A stretch of DNA of 64,000 nucleotides from Corbicula japonica (taxonomy: Eukaryota; Mollusca; Bivalvia; Venerida; Cyrenidae): NCBI GenBank assembly GCA_038501625.1, contig JAZAYU010000683.1, forward strand, positions 119,551 through 183,550, written 5' to 3'. Shown one piece after another: positions 1-12,468 of the stretch; within the stretch, counting starts at the first letter, position 1, and every line of letters begins with the position of its first letter. The notes beneath the pieces are model-generated. The model saw nothing but the letters and a program-made list of their open reading frames with translations, ran no database searches and was not told the DNA's origin. The translations under genes were made by a program, and so were the position numbers.

Positions 1-207
1 GTAGAATGTATTAATCAAATTTATTATGATGAACGTAATCATCGCCGCATGTCACCCGTAATCGATTAACTGATATAGTGCGATTATATTAACCTGCCCA
101 TTATGCATACATTACACAGTGGTTGAACGTGCTATTTTGAGACGGGGATATCCTTGCTATTTTGGACTGGTCTTTTGCATTTGTATGTATATCTTTAAAA
201 CTGCATT

Positions 208-302
208 TACTTCCACGTGCGTCTATAGCGCAGTTGGTAGGAAGGAAGAAAATAGCAAACAACATTTTTTTTTTGCTGCTTGGCGCAGGTTCGAGCCGTA
301 CT
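208..302 (+). repeat. tRNA-like (SINE head) segment
   Basis: It has an A-box-like stretch (TATAGCGCAGTTGGTAGGA, 225-243) and a B-box-like stretch (GCAGGTTCGAGCC, 286-298). The part between is A/T-rich, cannot form a normal anticodon arm and includes a T9 run. It is read as a pol III-derived SINE head, not a working tRNA. Confidence 0.4.
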
Positions 303-620
303 TGGACCTATAATATTTGCGTTTTATATTGTAGATGTTTATTGTTTATTTGTGTATTTTTTTAATTATTATGGTTTTTGGGGCTTTATTGATTTATTTT
401 TATGGACTTTTTATTCTAATATTGATATTTCCATGTCACAAATTATATCAGTACAAAATATTTTAAACATATCACAGCAGTTCTGTTTCACTTGCGGTGT
501 CAGTGCCACTGTCACTGTCGTCATCTTCGCTGCTGTCATCGGCAAGATTGATCACAAAGTTGTCCATATTAGCGTCAATCACTACATCTCTCGATTGGTA
601 AAAAAGTATAAAAACAAAAA

Positions 621-690
621 TGGCTCTAGCAGGACTCGAACCACATACCTTTAGCGTTTGAATGCTGCACTTTACCACTGAGCCATTCCG
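621..690 (-). repeat. tRNA-like segment inside the TIR element
   Basis: On the minus strand an A-box-like GGCTCAGTGGTAAAGTGC is followed about 30 nt later by a B-box GTGGTTCGAGTCC. The 3' strand of the acceptor stem has no matching partner at the 5' end, so a functional cloverleaf is unlikely. It looks like a tRNA-derived sequence captured in the 76-854 element. Confidence 0.45.
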
Positions 691-1194
691 CTTTCATACC
701 TGCCTAGCGGAAAGAAGACACCTATATACTTTATGAATAATGGATTTCCCGTTGAGGTAATGACGACTTTCACGCTTTGGTGATAAAGTTAAAAATATCA
801 CAACCAACCACCGAATAATGTATGCAAAATGGGCAGGTTAATATAATCGCACTATAACAGTGCTGACTATATGTAAAAGGAGACTTTCTCCAAGATTTAA
901 GATACGATACAGAATTACCAAACAGAAATTTTCTGCCAGTTGGTGCAGGAGGTTGCGACGTTGCATTGTCTAACATCCTTCTTCATTATTCACATATTAA
1001 AGGGAGACTGTATGGCCATGACTATGTGGTATTTCAAATAATCTACCCTTTCTATTAGCCGTCCAATTAAGAATAATAAAGAACAAGCGGTCTAAATTTT
1101 AAAAATGTCTAGTAAATACAAGTAGCGTCATCTTCCCATCCCCAGAAATCACATTTATCATATAAAAAACCTATACCTTATTAAATTTAATTGT

Positions 1195-4100
1195 TAACAC
1201 TTTAAGATTTAATTGAGGCTGCCTGTTCATGGGCAGTAAGGAAAATGCATAATACTTCCCAAGCCGCTTAGCGCAACTCAATATTTACACCAGAAAACAG
1301 TATGATGTTTTCCCTACCAAACGATTGTATTTATGTGGCTGTGAACAAGTGTGACCTAATCTATCTGTAACACACTGAAAAAGGAACAATAGTGTGTCTC
1401 TATCTTTTCCAGCAATAATCAAAATGTCATCAACTCTCTTTCCATGGTGGTACTTATTTTCCCCGAAACTTGCACTCGTCAATTTCAACTTAACCACCTA
1501 AACCCCAACCTTGTTTGGATCCTTTTTTTCCCAAAATTACAGTGGATATTTTAACAGATTGACCAATTAACGACTACATATTAACTTAAAATTGTTTTTT
1601 GAGAAAACCTTGTCCTACCTTCCGCAACCCACATAAATTATATTTAATTTACTATAACTTACTTTGTCGTAAAGATATATATAGCTGTTTGTATCAACCA
1701 GATGTAAGTTTCTAAGAAATGCCTTAGAATGAACTTGTGGTCTGTTTATGTTATTATATGCTTGGGACATGTTATTAAGCAAAACATATATTAGACTAGA
1801 TTCTGAAAGTCCAAAAGGGCTCAAAAATGAGTTTAGGTAGGGCCGACAAGATATACTTTTTATTTTGGTACCAAATTAAAGCCTATTATATGACCAAACA
1901 ATCTGGACAAGCCTGCAAAGAAAATTTTATTGCGATTCGTCAGAAAATAAGGGGAAATAACTCATGCCAAATCATGCAAAAAAATCAACAAAAAATTGAC
2001 AAACTCAATGATATGACATATTTTATAAAGACTTTTTTCTGTCTTCATTGAAACTTGGTCAAATAAGTTGTAGGTTGCAATTTTAAGTCCAATGCGAACA
2101 ACTTTTCTATATAATGTGTGGAAAAACAAGAGTTATTACCCTTTATTTTATTGAAATATAATGTAAATCGCTTATGTCCCTTTTCTTTTGCTAGAAAGTG
2201 ATATTTCTGGTGATTTTTTAACTTAAAGAAAGGAATTATAGCACAAATTCTCTGAAAAAGCTTGTTTAACACCAATTACCATCCAGGTCAGATTATTAAA
2301 TAATAATCATATACATTCAATTTCATACTTGAGATCAAGACATTTATTACAAGCCAGACAAACACGACGTTTTACGCACACAACGGTTGCAGGAAACATC
2401 CACAAAACTCTCTCATGGCAATAATACTTATTTGTCATTCGCCAAACTTGGTTTGAATGATTACGACAGTTAAATATATTTTGACCAAATTAGTAATTAA
2501 AGGGCGATAACTCTAGAGTGACTGAAGCAATCTGAAGGTTAAACTCCTCCACATTTTAACTCAAAAACCTTTTGTGTAATCTTCAACAAACTTGCTTAGA
2601 ATGTTTAAGGTAAACATATCAAGTTCAATAACTGGCAGATAGCGTTGAACACACCAGATAGTGTCCTCTAATGGCTGTTTTTAACCAAATTAGGACTGTC
2701 CAAGGGCCCAGTTTTTCAGAATCTAAACAAGATATTGTAGATCGCACCAATGGGGTTGGAGTCAATAATATTTCATTGCATTTTTTACATCAAATGAGCA
2801 ATGAATGCTTTCTTTATTAAAATGACAATCTTCATCAAACTTAGTAAACTTAGTAAGAATATGTATGTACATAATATCTTAGACAAGTTTGATAGCCAGT
2901 CAGATTGCTCTTGTCACTCTTGAGTTATGCCCTTCAACTGGAAATATTTGACAAGTTACATCCATACCTATCAAGACCTATATTTAGTATTTCTAAAATT
3001 TGTAGGACTGTTTAAGGGGACAATAAGAGCTCAGCTATGGTTACAAGCAAGATTACATCAGTAAAGACACTGAGGAGTTATGGGCCTTTAATTGCCAAAA
3101 CTTAAACAAATAAACAACTTCTTCTCTCTGACAGTTTTGTAGCAGTTTGACAATCTTGTTCTTTATAGGTTGTACAAGAAAAAAGTTTTTTTTATTAATT
3201 ATCATTCTATTAAGTCATTCGTACATGTTAAGTTAAACAATATGTGTGTTAAACACATTTATGTTTCTACTTTCTAAGTGCAATCAATGCAGACGAAATT
3301 TAAAAAATCTAAATCAAAGACAAAACAAGTTAATAAGAAGTGACAGGAATCTAGTTAGTTCAACATCCCTGGAAGTGATAATATGACGACATCAAACTAA
3401 AATTTTTTAGTAAAAATTTGGTTGAAATATTATTTTTGAGATTACCAAACTAATATTTTTTGTAGTTTTCTATTGACTGCTTCCGCTTTAGAGCTCATTT
3501 GAAATAGCACAAGGAAGTCTTTAATACATGTTTGTTATGGCTATTGATAAATATGCTTAGGGCTAGTGCTACACGTAAACTACAGACATACTGGCACTTG
3601 TCCTTGACAAAATTTTCAAGCTTCTGAACGTCTGAGCTATTCTAAGAGTAAGGTCTTGGTCCATCTACGGGTAGTGCTTCCAATAAATAATGATGGTTCC
3701 ATGATGGTGAAAAAAACCCTTCAGATCTATGGTTTGTTATGTTTAATTATTACAGCTTAATCTTGATAATTCTTTTTGTTTTCTTGAAACAACGAAGCCA
3801 TTTTCATTCACATGGAACTAGTTTTAATAATACTAAGCTTGAAACATGGTTGAGGAATCTCATGGAGACAATGCGTTTCTGTTACCAGTTATTGTCTCAA
3901 CAGTCGCTTTGTTTCAAATATGGTTTTAGTTTTCGTGAAAGGTAAGTTTCAGACTTAGAAAAAAAATGCTTAACCCCTTTTGAGCCTGAATATAAACGTT
4001 GAAGTAGGAAGTTGGTTTTAAAACTTTCTTTGAAATTGACTAAAAGGCAATCAGAAGCCATGCATGGTAGTACATGTACTCCCTTTCTTTGGGTAGGACT

Positions 4101-4480
4101 GCATCTAGAATAGCATAATAGACCAAACAGAAAAGTATTCATAAACCAAACATTGTCCAGGGACCAAAAACCTAGGAATAACGATATGAAAATAATAGGT
4201 GCTATGGTTATACTATCAGCTTGTTGTTGATAACAGTATTTTAAACTTATTTCAGCTCCTGTCAAATTGTTGCAGTCCATTCTGGATACTAGCACTACCC
4301 TTGTAATGAAGTGAGGGCCTGGGTCTGAAAGATATTATCTTTTAAATAATACAAGTAGCCTACTCATTGCTATAGCTAACTCTGATAATAGGGTTAAGGA
4401 TCCTAGTAAATGATAGCATTATAATCAGCACAATAGTCCAGATTCCTTCGTAGGGTTACCTTATTCTAATTCTTGGATCC
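1195..4480. other. Non-coding intergenic or intronic DNA, no gene seen
   Basis: No exon or domain is recognisable here. About 1199-1290 is a short diverged fragment of the dispersed 515-bp repeat (its CTGTTCATGGGCAGTAA segment). Between about 1.9 and 3.1 kb there are scattered, strongly diverged phrases of the type 'ataactc' and 'ttatgcccttt' that could be very old core-repeat DNA. This is weak. Confidence 0.35.
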
Positions 4481-4487
4481 TGAATAC

Positions 4488-4985
4488 TTTTTATGCTCCC
4501 ACTCTGAAAGAGGAGGAACCTTATAGGATGCCCATGTCCATCCGTCCCTCCGTACTTACGAAAACTGTGTCGCACATAACTCAAAAAGTATAAGAGCGAA
4601 AATAATGAAACTTAACAGGTATGTTGACCATCATGTGTAGTTGTGCACCTGGGTTTTGTTTTGGGACACACCAGTTAAGACCAGAGTTATGGTACCTTAT
4701 GCATTTCAATATAATTCATTCAGCATGTAATCTTGAGTGGCATGTAATTACAAAGTAATTAGTATAAGAGTTGCAGTCATGAAACTTCACAGGCATGTTG
4801 ACCATCATGTGTAGTTGTTCACCTGGGGTTTCCTTTTTTTGGCCACAACTGTTAAGACCAGAGTTATGGCCCATTTCAATAAAATGCATTCAGTGTGTAA
4901 TCTTGTGTCGTAGGTAAGTCCAAAAGTATCAGTCACAGTCATGAAACTTTTCAGGCATGTTGACCATCAAACTGCACTCATATTA
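4488..4985. repeat. Truncated core-repeat (Helitron-like) element, family E
   Basis: It starts with TTTTTATGCTCCCACTCTGA, then a CCATCCGTCCCTCCG stretch, then about three diverged repeats of roughly 150-160 bp. These carry shared phrases such as 'gttgaccatcatgtgtagttg' and 'agaccagagttatgg'. The 3' terminus is missing. The layout of a distinctive 5' end, a GTCCGTC-like tract and tandem core repeats is the same as in families A-D of this window. Confidence 0.5.
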
Positions 4986-5822
4986 AATATTGTGAACTGC
5001 AAATTCATCTGCTTTTTTTCCTGAAAGTTTTCACCATTATATGTACTTTGACCACAATATTGGCATATTTCACAATGACAACTGAGGGTGGGAGGAGGGG
5101 GGCGTCTCTTTCATATGGACATATCTCTATTTAGACTTAAGAAAGAGTATAATTGCCTAATAAATGAAATAGTTTTTTTTCTTTTCTAAAAGTTTACACT
5201 AAGAAAAACTTTTGGAATATGTTTTGACCTATCTTAAAAAGCGGTTCTATAACATATATTATGAAGGATTTTACGTAAGGTAGCTTCAACAAGTTGGCGT
5301 ATATGTACTTTAAAAGACTATACCTCTCAAAAATTTGAAGGAGACACTTATTACCAGGGTTACATTTATTTATTGTATTTCAACAGTTAAGTACTAATTT
5401 TGGAAATGGTAAACATCATTCGCTCTTTGAAAGTATCGTGTCTGTATTGAGAAAAATAGAAATAAACGTTGCATGAATTAATAACGACAAAAATTGGCAA
5501 GTTATCAAATCCATTGAACGCGGAAGTAGGAAAAGAAGTAGATAAATAAAAATATTTCTAAAACGGTGCATGTGTTTAATCTTATTTAACAATCTTTGTA
5601 GCAAAATGTTTAGTGCACGTTAAATACATTTCATTTTAACTGCGGAATGGTTAATTGTTTCCGTCGAAAGTATTTGAAATTTATAACAATATCTCCTTAG
5701 AATAATGCTGATCATAGAATAATACTGAAACATTGCATTTCGTAATTTTCTTTTTTATTTGAAAGTAACACATTAAAACAATAGTATTTGTTGGTACATT
5801 AAACATGTAATTTCAATTTTAG

Positions 5823-5985
5823 GTGCAAATAACATGGAGTTCCGGTTAAAGAAATTTGATGATCAAGCAAACGACGGCGTTGTGCAGTTGTTCTTTAATG
5901 GTACTTTGGGAGCTGTAGACATAGCCGATCCTGACAGTAATGATAATTTTACAGCAAAAGCTATTTGCAATTCAATTGGCATTGG
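5823..5985 (+). CDS. SRCR domain 1, first-half exon
   Basis: The acceptor is tttcaattttag before 5823 and the donor gtaaga follows 5985. The exon enters with 2 nt and leaves with 2 nt (phase 1 to phase 2). The product has GVVQLFFNGTLGAV followed by FTAKAICNSIGIG, matching the 'G-x-V-E-V ... A-x-x-x-C-x-x-x-G' pattern of the N-terminal half of an SRCR domain. The usual W-x-T-V-C segment is replaced by GTLGAVDIAD, so the first cysteine is missing. The upstream partner exon was not found. Confidence 0.75.
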
Positions 5986-6527
5986 GTAAGAAATATATTG
6001 TTAGTGATAATTTTCCGGTACTTCTCGAAACGTACCGAATTCCAAATAGTACGGTAGGCATATGGAAAGGGGTCGACAAAATTGGAACAGAAAATTTTTG
6101 ATGTGTTTTATGTAAGAATAGTAAAAACATACATTTAAAAACAAAATTGGACAAAATCGGACCATTACTAATCGATTTGCATCGTTTTTCTTATATCCGG
6201 AATAGTTGTATCCGAAAATATCATTACTTGTCACATGAACAGTTGAAAATTTCTATTTTTTACCTGAAAATAGCCTATCACTATACTGTTTTGTATTTGT
6301 CAAGTCATAAAAAGCTATAAATAATAAATTTGTCATAATTCTGAGTGCTATCAGTCATGGTAACCGAAAGACTATATGATACAAGTGATCAGAAAATATA
6401 ATAATAATTATGTTCATGTAAAAATTTACTTTTCATAAGTAACATTTGAAAATAATCTAACTTCTGTACCGATTTCTTAAATTTTAAACATCAAGAAGTC
6501 CTATTTTATTTTTCGATTATCAACATA

Positions 6528-7073
6528 CACTCAACAAAAGTTCTAATTGGTCACTCTTTGTCCGTAATGTTTTATTAGAAAGACATTGAATTCACACTAT
6601 ATTTATGATCATATGCCAACAACAGTCTCCAACTTAAGCTTTAAGCTTGTAATAACTGACCTTGGAACAGTTTGGCGAGAGTTATCCTTAATTTTGCTAA
6701 AAATGCATTTCTTGCACAAAAAGGTCAAGCAAACAAAAATTTACTCTAAATTCCTTGTTTTATTTTAGTAGGATCCCTCATTAGTAGGAAAAACAGAAAA
6801 CATGATTAATCAACAGCACATTTGTTTAAAGTATCCGATTTTAAAATTACCTCCCTTTCAATTAAAGACTGTTCATATTTTGACCCTACGGTGTAAGTAA
6901 ATGGTATTGGATTCATTTAAGAAAACAATCAATAAAGATTAAAAAGACATTAAATAATTGATTTCAAGACAAAACAGTTCTTTCCACAACCTCTCTTGAC
7001 GTAGGGAAGAAACGAAACTTGCATACAGTGTAAACATATACAATTAATGACCAATTAGAACTTTGGTTGAGTG
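6528..7073. mobile_element. Tc1/mariner-like MITE, copy 1
   Basis: The element is 546 bp and starts CACTCAACAAAAGTTCTAAT. Its right end is the reverse complement of that sequence, with C for A at one position. It is flanked by TA (6526-6527 and 7074-7075). The interior is AT-rich with no open transposase. A second copy lies at 51766-52326 in the opposite orientation and aligns over most of its length, including the TTTGTCCGTAA and 'aagacattgaattcac' subterminal segments. Confidence 0.8.
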
Positions 7074-7230
7074 TATTTATTTGAAGAACTTACTGTGCTT
7101 TTATGTGGTACTAAATTGCACGGTCTCTACGTGTCATTGTCATCCGCAATTATACATGTCACATGTATCACATGTAAAGATAAAATATTGGTCAGTTAAT
7201 ATCAAGATGAATGCATGTCTTATTAGAAAC

Positions 7231-7775
7231 ACACCCTGGTACCAGCTCTCCCAAGTACAGGTGGCACTCCCACATACAACTCACGGTTAATAATTTTCGA
7301 GGAGAGGTGGTGTAAGTAATTCGTTTGTATCTCCGGAAATTCGAAACCTTCTGTCAGCGCTCTGGTGAATAAATAATTACTATGTTCTGCAAGTGTCACA
7401 ACATTTCATCTTGAAATATACAAACTACGTCGAGCTAAACGCGAAAGTTTGACTCAAAATATCAAATGTCAAAATAAAACGTAAAATACTCAGTACGTAC
7501 TGCAAATTTATTCATTTTTGATACGATATCTTACAGTCCCATCTTCATACATCAACCAGTTAAAATTCTAAGCCTTGATCTGTTTTATTTAATTAATGAA
7601 TGACACGTTTTTAAGATGGTCAGTGGTTTCAAAACGGCACTCACATCGCACAGGTATGTAATTATTTGGCACTCACCAAATACAGCTACATAAAAGTCTT
7701 CTAAAATGTGAAGAAAACGTCAGTAATTTTGTTTAAGTATATGTGGGAGGTCAATACACTAAAGCAAATCTTAAT
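7231..7775. mobile_element. Single arm of a long-TIR element
   Basis: The sequence begins ACACCCTGGTACCAGCTCTC and aligns along its length with each arm of the long inverted-repeat element at 25323-26840. Shared segments include 'cgtttgtatctccggaaatt', 'cagcgctctggt' and 'gtgaagaaaacgtcagtaat'. Only one arm is present here. No coding potential was seen. Confidence 0.65.
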
Positions 7776-7924
7776 AGTTACTATGCGTCTCAATTTTCTA
7801 ATATTTTAACAGTGGTCTACTAAAATTGGAACGATAAAGAGAAGATAAGCATGTAAAATAGCAACGATTTTGTTCAGTCTTTTGCGTCCAGGTTGTTCTT
7901 TCTCTTTCGGGACTGGTTGTTTAT

Positions 7925-9411
7925 TTGCGCCACTACATTAAAAGCAGATCTAAACCAAGCGCATCCTGTAAGAACATTACAATTTCAGGACAATTCTGCA
8001 AAACTTGTTTAAAACCACAAGATTCTTGGGCTGATCAAGTTCTGGGTAGAATTCAGTCAGTAAATGGCCTTCATTGCAGTGTTATACTTAGAACATATAA
8101 ATATATACCAGGTATGTAAGGTATCGAGATAGGTGAACCTAATTCTCAACTTAAGAGGTCTCAGAATGTAGGTAGGTCAACTTTTTCAGCCACGGATATC
8201 GCATTTTATCGTGTTGCAGAATTTCTATGTGAAAATGAGGAAGACTTGATATCTATAAATGACTTAATTTCTAAGATTGGAGAATTTCTCGACTTATGGA
8301 ACATTTTGTCGATCAAATAATAATTTCAAGTATAAATAGTAAGCCGAACACTGTTACATTTCTTGAAACAGCCTCTTATCTTCATCAATTTTACAGCATG
8401 CCCAAACAGACAGATCCTAAAGTCGAAAAGCGCAGACTCATTCGAACAGCAGCTTGATTAATAAAAAGTGATACCAAATCCATTGACCTTGAAAATAGTA
8501 TTTATCCTGAAGAATTGGCTTCATGAGACAAAAAATTAGAATTTATTTCGGAATCCCTGAAATATTTTCTTTAAGTAAGTATTTTAATAACCGTTAAGGA
8601 CAAAGACAAAAATGTTGCTTGCATAGGTCAAGCAGTTATGCAAAATGTGAGACCAAGGTCAATCCTTCACCTTTACAATTAGGGATAGGCGTTCAGATGC
8701 ATAGACAGTTTGGTTCCCTGTTTCCCTGTTTCTTATTGATTCCTAACATGAATACGGATTTTCGGTTTCATACACAGAAGTTCAGAACTATGAAAGCGTG
8801 ACAGTACACCAAGGCACAGAGACAAGCGGGTTCTCAAGAGAATGTGTACCAGTATATAGTATGTTGACCACAATATAAGAATCATAGATGGGCATGACAC
8901 ATTTCACGGAATGGTCATAATTGCTACAATTTCGCCTTGTACATGTATTCTAAAACCAGTCCGACTGTAACAGCCGAAGATGTTGCAGCAGTGGGTAGAA
9001 TAAATGTAAAATAGTTTAAACCCAAAGACAATTTTAAAATACCAATACGGTTCACCCCATTTCCACAATTTACTTCCGAAGACCCGTCAGAAAATATTGA
9101 CCTTTTGTGGCAAATGTCTTGGTTATTAAAACTGGTTACACCATCTTGGAAACAAATAAAACATTTCACGAATGTTCTTCTGTATTTTATGATCAAGAAG
9201 CCACAAAAGAAGATGTAATTGTTGCTTGAGAAAAACTTTAGTGGTATTATGTAATGGTGAACCTGAAGACTCGCTAAATAATTTGCGGCTGAGTAAATTC
9301 TTCCAAAAAGTGGTATCGAAGGACAAATATATTCCTTCCGAGAATCTTCCGCCAACAACAGAAGCAGCAAAATACCATAGCCTTATTGTGTACAATAACT
9401 ATTACGTTTGA
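7925..9411 (+). pseudogene. Decayed repetitive-element ORF (mobile-associated family)
   Basis: Frameshifted and stop-broken coding remnants lie in + strand order. About 8010-8110 reads QDSWADQVLGRIQSVNGLH. About 8174-8321 reads SATDIAFYRVAEFLCENEED. The 3' block at about 9226-9411 reads GEPEDSLNNLRLSKFFQKVV and then LPPTTEAAKYHSLIVYNNYY. These phrases resemble an uncharacterised, highly repeated protein family of mollusc, cnidarian and echinoderm genomes ('W-A-D-x-V ... R-I-x-x-V', 'L-P-P-T-x-x-A-x-x-Y-H-S-x-R-V'). That recognition is from memory and its mobile nature is inference. The middle (8.3-9.1 kb) is too decayed to read continuously. Confidence 0.45.
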
Positions 9412-10341
9412 ATTTTTTTCAAGCTGATTTAAAACTTCTGGCAATATTACTTTTTTTTACAAAAACTGTCTAAAGCCGATGGCTACAAAGCGTCAAGTAG
9501 TTATTTGACCATTCTTGTGTCTAAACAAGTTTTACAGCATATAAAAATCGACCGTTTTTGAACAAGCAATTATGAGTGGGTGGGGTTATTCAACATTAAG
9601 AATTGTTAGTTTATTAAAATGACCGATAAGATTTAATTTTTAAGAGACTTGATGTTCATTTAAAAATAATATTTTATAGAAGTTAGTTTTAAGACTAGAA
9701 TTTGAAAGAATGTATAGAACAAGTGTCGAATAATGCACATAGCCAGCTATTAATGATTTTGTTTTGTTTTCAACTTATTCTATTATCAACATTACGAATT
9801 TATGGATTTCCGGTGGTCCGATTGTGTCCAATTTTTATATGATTCAGTTTATTTTAAATGTGATTAGTGGTGAAAATTTCATTTCTGTTGCAATTTTGTC
9901 TAGGTTTGACGTATTTTGTTCATAATGTGACCGTACTAGTATGTAAACAACATCTTCGTTTGTTCGGTCTCGCGTCACATTGTTTACACAGGCAACTTGA
10001 ATGTAACGTACTAGCAGACTGTACACTACTATAAGAATTTTCGATTTGTATTGTTCTTAAGTCAATTCTGAATGATTTTGATAAGGCTTTCATTACAAAT
10101 ATTAGCGCTTTTCCGGTTTGCATACGGCTGCATGCACATAGCTAAAAGCCGTGTTTCATATTACCATGAAAATTTCTTCATAGTACATAACTAAATATAG
10201 CCATTTTTAAATATTGTTTGGCTGGCGGTGAGTAATTTGCTTCTTAGGATTTTTAAATAATATAAGTAAAATAACCTCATGTTATATTCCTGTATCTTTA
10301 AGCTCTCGAGATAATGAAATTATCAATGTGTTTTATTATAG
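9412..10341. other. Intron DNA, nothing recognised
   Basis: This AT-rich stretch upstream of the next SRCR exon has no convincing exon, RNA or repeat structure. It includes the acceptor tract ending TTTTATTATAG at 10341. Confidence 0.5.
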
Positions 10342-10496
10342 AAATGAGGGCTTCACTTCGCGGAACTATAACGGTAGTCCGATGTTGTCATGGATCAATG
10401 ATTTTACGTGTAACAAAAGTTATGCAGCCGATTGTATCAATGAAAAGTCTCTCATACTTGGAAACACATCCATATCTGCAATAGTGCACTGCTATG
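10342..10496 (+). CDS. SRCR domain 1, second-half exon
   Basis: It is bounded by TTTTATTATAG and the donor gtaagt, enters with 1 nt and leaves with 1 nt (phase 2 to phase 1). The product reads SWINDFTCNKSYAADCINEK and ends SAIVHCYG. It has three cysteines, and the terminal hydrophobic-x-C-x-G matches the end of an SRCR domain. An N-glycosylation sequon (NTS) precedes the last strand. Spliced to 5823-5985 the frame is continuous. Confidence 0.75.
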
Positions 10497-10720
10497 GTAA
10501 GTAATTTTAATTATGATTTTTGTAGACAAAAACCCATTAAATAAAGCATTATACGTCTTTACATTTATTATATAGCATTCACCATTGAGTCCTGGTCACA
10601 ACTTTTATTTTGATGTGTAATAACAAAACAATTCATTGTTTATATTAAATACCACGAAATACCGGGAAAAACATGAAGATAACCTCAACATTAAATAAAC
10701 ATAGAATTTTCTGTTTTAAG

Positions 10721-12468
10721 CACGACAATTCGAAGAATTTATCGAGCTATTCTACTCGCTCTGGCGTCAGCGTCGGCATCCCGCTTTGGTTAAAGTTTCC
10801 GATCAACCTACCTATATCTTGAAAACTACTATAGCTTCACCTTTTAAATTTGGCACACTTGTCAGTCATCATGTCCCGAGCGTAAATGCCAAGAACCGTA
10901 ACTCTTACTTTCATTTTGATCAAATTATGGCCCTTTTTCGACTTAGAATTTCAGGTTAAAGTTTGCGTGCAAGATAGTGTACAAAATCACAACTTGCATA
11001 CTACTTAAACTACAGCGTTAAAACTTTCAAAACTTGTTCATCATCATATCCCAAGTGTGTATGCCAAGAACCATAACTATAACTTTCATTTCGATCAAAT
11101 TATGGCCCTTTAAGAATTTCATGTTAAATTTTCGGGCAAGGAACTGTACAAACACATAACTTCGATACTAATTATACTACAGCTTTGAAACTTTCAACAC
11201 TTGTACATTATCAGTATCCCGAGTGCGTCTGCCAAGCACTATAACTCTAACTTTCATTTTGATCAAATTATTGCCCTTTTTCGATTTAGAATTTTAGGTT
11301 AAAGTTCACGTGCAAGCTAGCGTACAAACACATTACTTTCATACTACTTATACTACAGCGTTGAAATGTTCAAAACTTGTACATTATCATATCCCGAGTG
11401 TGTATGCCAAGAACCATAACTTTAACTTCCATTTTGTTCAAAGTATTGCCTTTTTGACTAAGAATTTCAGGTTTAAGTTTGCGTGCAAGCTAGTTACTTT
11501 CATACTTTTTGCACTGTAACTTTGAAACTTAAAGCGGCATTACTTCAATTTAACCCGCTCTTGTATGAAATATTACATGTATTTGGAACTATAGGCACAA
11601 ATTTGCAGCATTAGTTCGGGCTAATAAAATTTTAATTTACTAAAATAATTTTTCCGCGCGACTAAAAAGCGAAAGTAGAATTTCCGATACGTCACAGAAA
11701 TCGAGATCGCGCATGAATTGGTCTCTTCGTCGTTGCTAAATATAGCTCTATTATATTAAGCTTCTTAAAAGTTAACTAAAATTTAACAATATCATTTAAA
11801 ATCCAGTCTATAAGAAATAATTCGATCGGACTCTTTGTGTTCTGTTAGAGAGTTTATATATTAGAGTCTATATGGACAAATATGATTTTTCTTTCTTAAG
11901 TTTAGGGCTGGGGCTTTAGGACACTTGACCCTGACTATGTTTGCCAAACACAATATATCTTCCTTTGATTTTGATCAAATTATGGCCCTTTTTTGACTGA
12001 CTATTTATGGTTAAAGTTGCGTGCAAGCTATTTACTTTCATACTTTTTGTACTAAAGCTTTGAACATAAAGACACTTCTTCACCATCATGACTCTGACTA
12101 TGTATGCCAAGAACTGTATCTCTTTTTTTGATTTTGATCAAATTAAAGCCCTTTTTCGACTAAGAATTTCAGGTTAAAGTTTGCATGCAAGCTAGTGTAC
12201 AAACACATAACTTCCGTACTACTTACACTACAGCTTTAAAACTTTTAACACTTGTTTAACTCTAACTTCCATTTTGTACAAATTATGGCCGTTTGTTGAC
12301 ATAGAAGTTAAGGTTAAATTTTCATGCAAGCTGGTAAAAGCTCGTAACTTTCATATTACTAAAACTAAAGCTTTTTTAAAAAACTTTTTACACCTTTATT
12401 TTATCCTACATCTGGTTAAAGGCCAATAACTCAAAATTGCTTTTTAAAATTTAATTTGCTTTTTACCA
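10721..12468. repeat. Core-repeat (Helitron-like) element, family A, copy 1
   Basis: The 5' end at about 10725-10790 contains ATTCGAAGAATTTATCGAGC and then CTCGCTCTGGCGTCAGCGTC. It is followed by about nine diverged tandem units of roughly 120-180 bp, each with variants of 'ccaagaaccataactctaac', TTTGATCAAATTATGGCCCT and 'gtttgcgtgcaagctag'. An unrelated repeat (11525-11920) is embedded among the units. At about 12465 the core repeats pass directly into the pentanucleotide array. Confidence 0.65.
11525..11920. repeat. Dispersed repeat, copy 1 (second copy at 51040-52380)
   Basis: It starts AAAGCGGCATTACTTCAATT and ends in TTTAGGGCTGGGGCTTT. The same sequence occurs at 51040-51390 and resumes at about 52340-52380, where two MITEs have been inserted. 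Shared landmarks are GCAGCATTAGTTCGGGCTAA, 'aatttccga.acgtcaca' and 'ttcgatcggac'. No coding capacity. Confidence 0.65.

Larger units (their letters stand above)
76..854. mobile_element. Non-autonomous DNA transposon with 47-bp terminal inverted repeats
   Basis: The left end (76-122) begins TAGTGCGATTATATTAACCT and returns as its reverse complement at about 808-854, with about four mismatches over 47 bp. Both ends are flanked by TA (74-75 and 855-856), the target duplication expected of Tc1/mariner-type elements. The interior has no recognisable transposase. It carries two tRNA-like segments facing each other (about 208-302 on + and 621-690 on -). Family assignment beyond a TA-inserting TIR element is inference. 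Confidence 0.75.

Noticed and set aside
3739..3945. Possible signal-peptide exon (MFNYYSLILIILFVFLKQRS) ending at a good donor at 3941
   Set aside because: It would leave 2 nt, whereas the first SRCR exon needs 1 nt from upstream, so it cannot splice in frame to 5823. The hydrophobic stretch may be chance in AT-rich DNA.
3897..4295. 132-codon minus-strand ORF
   Set aside because: No recognisable domain, unlikely composition and no splice context; probably a chance frame.
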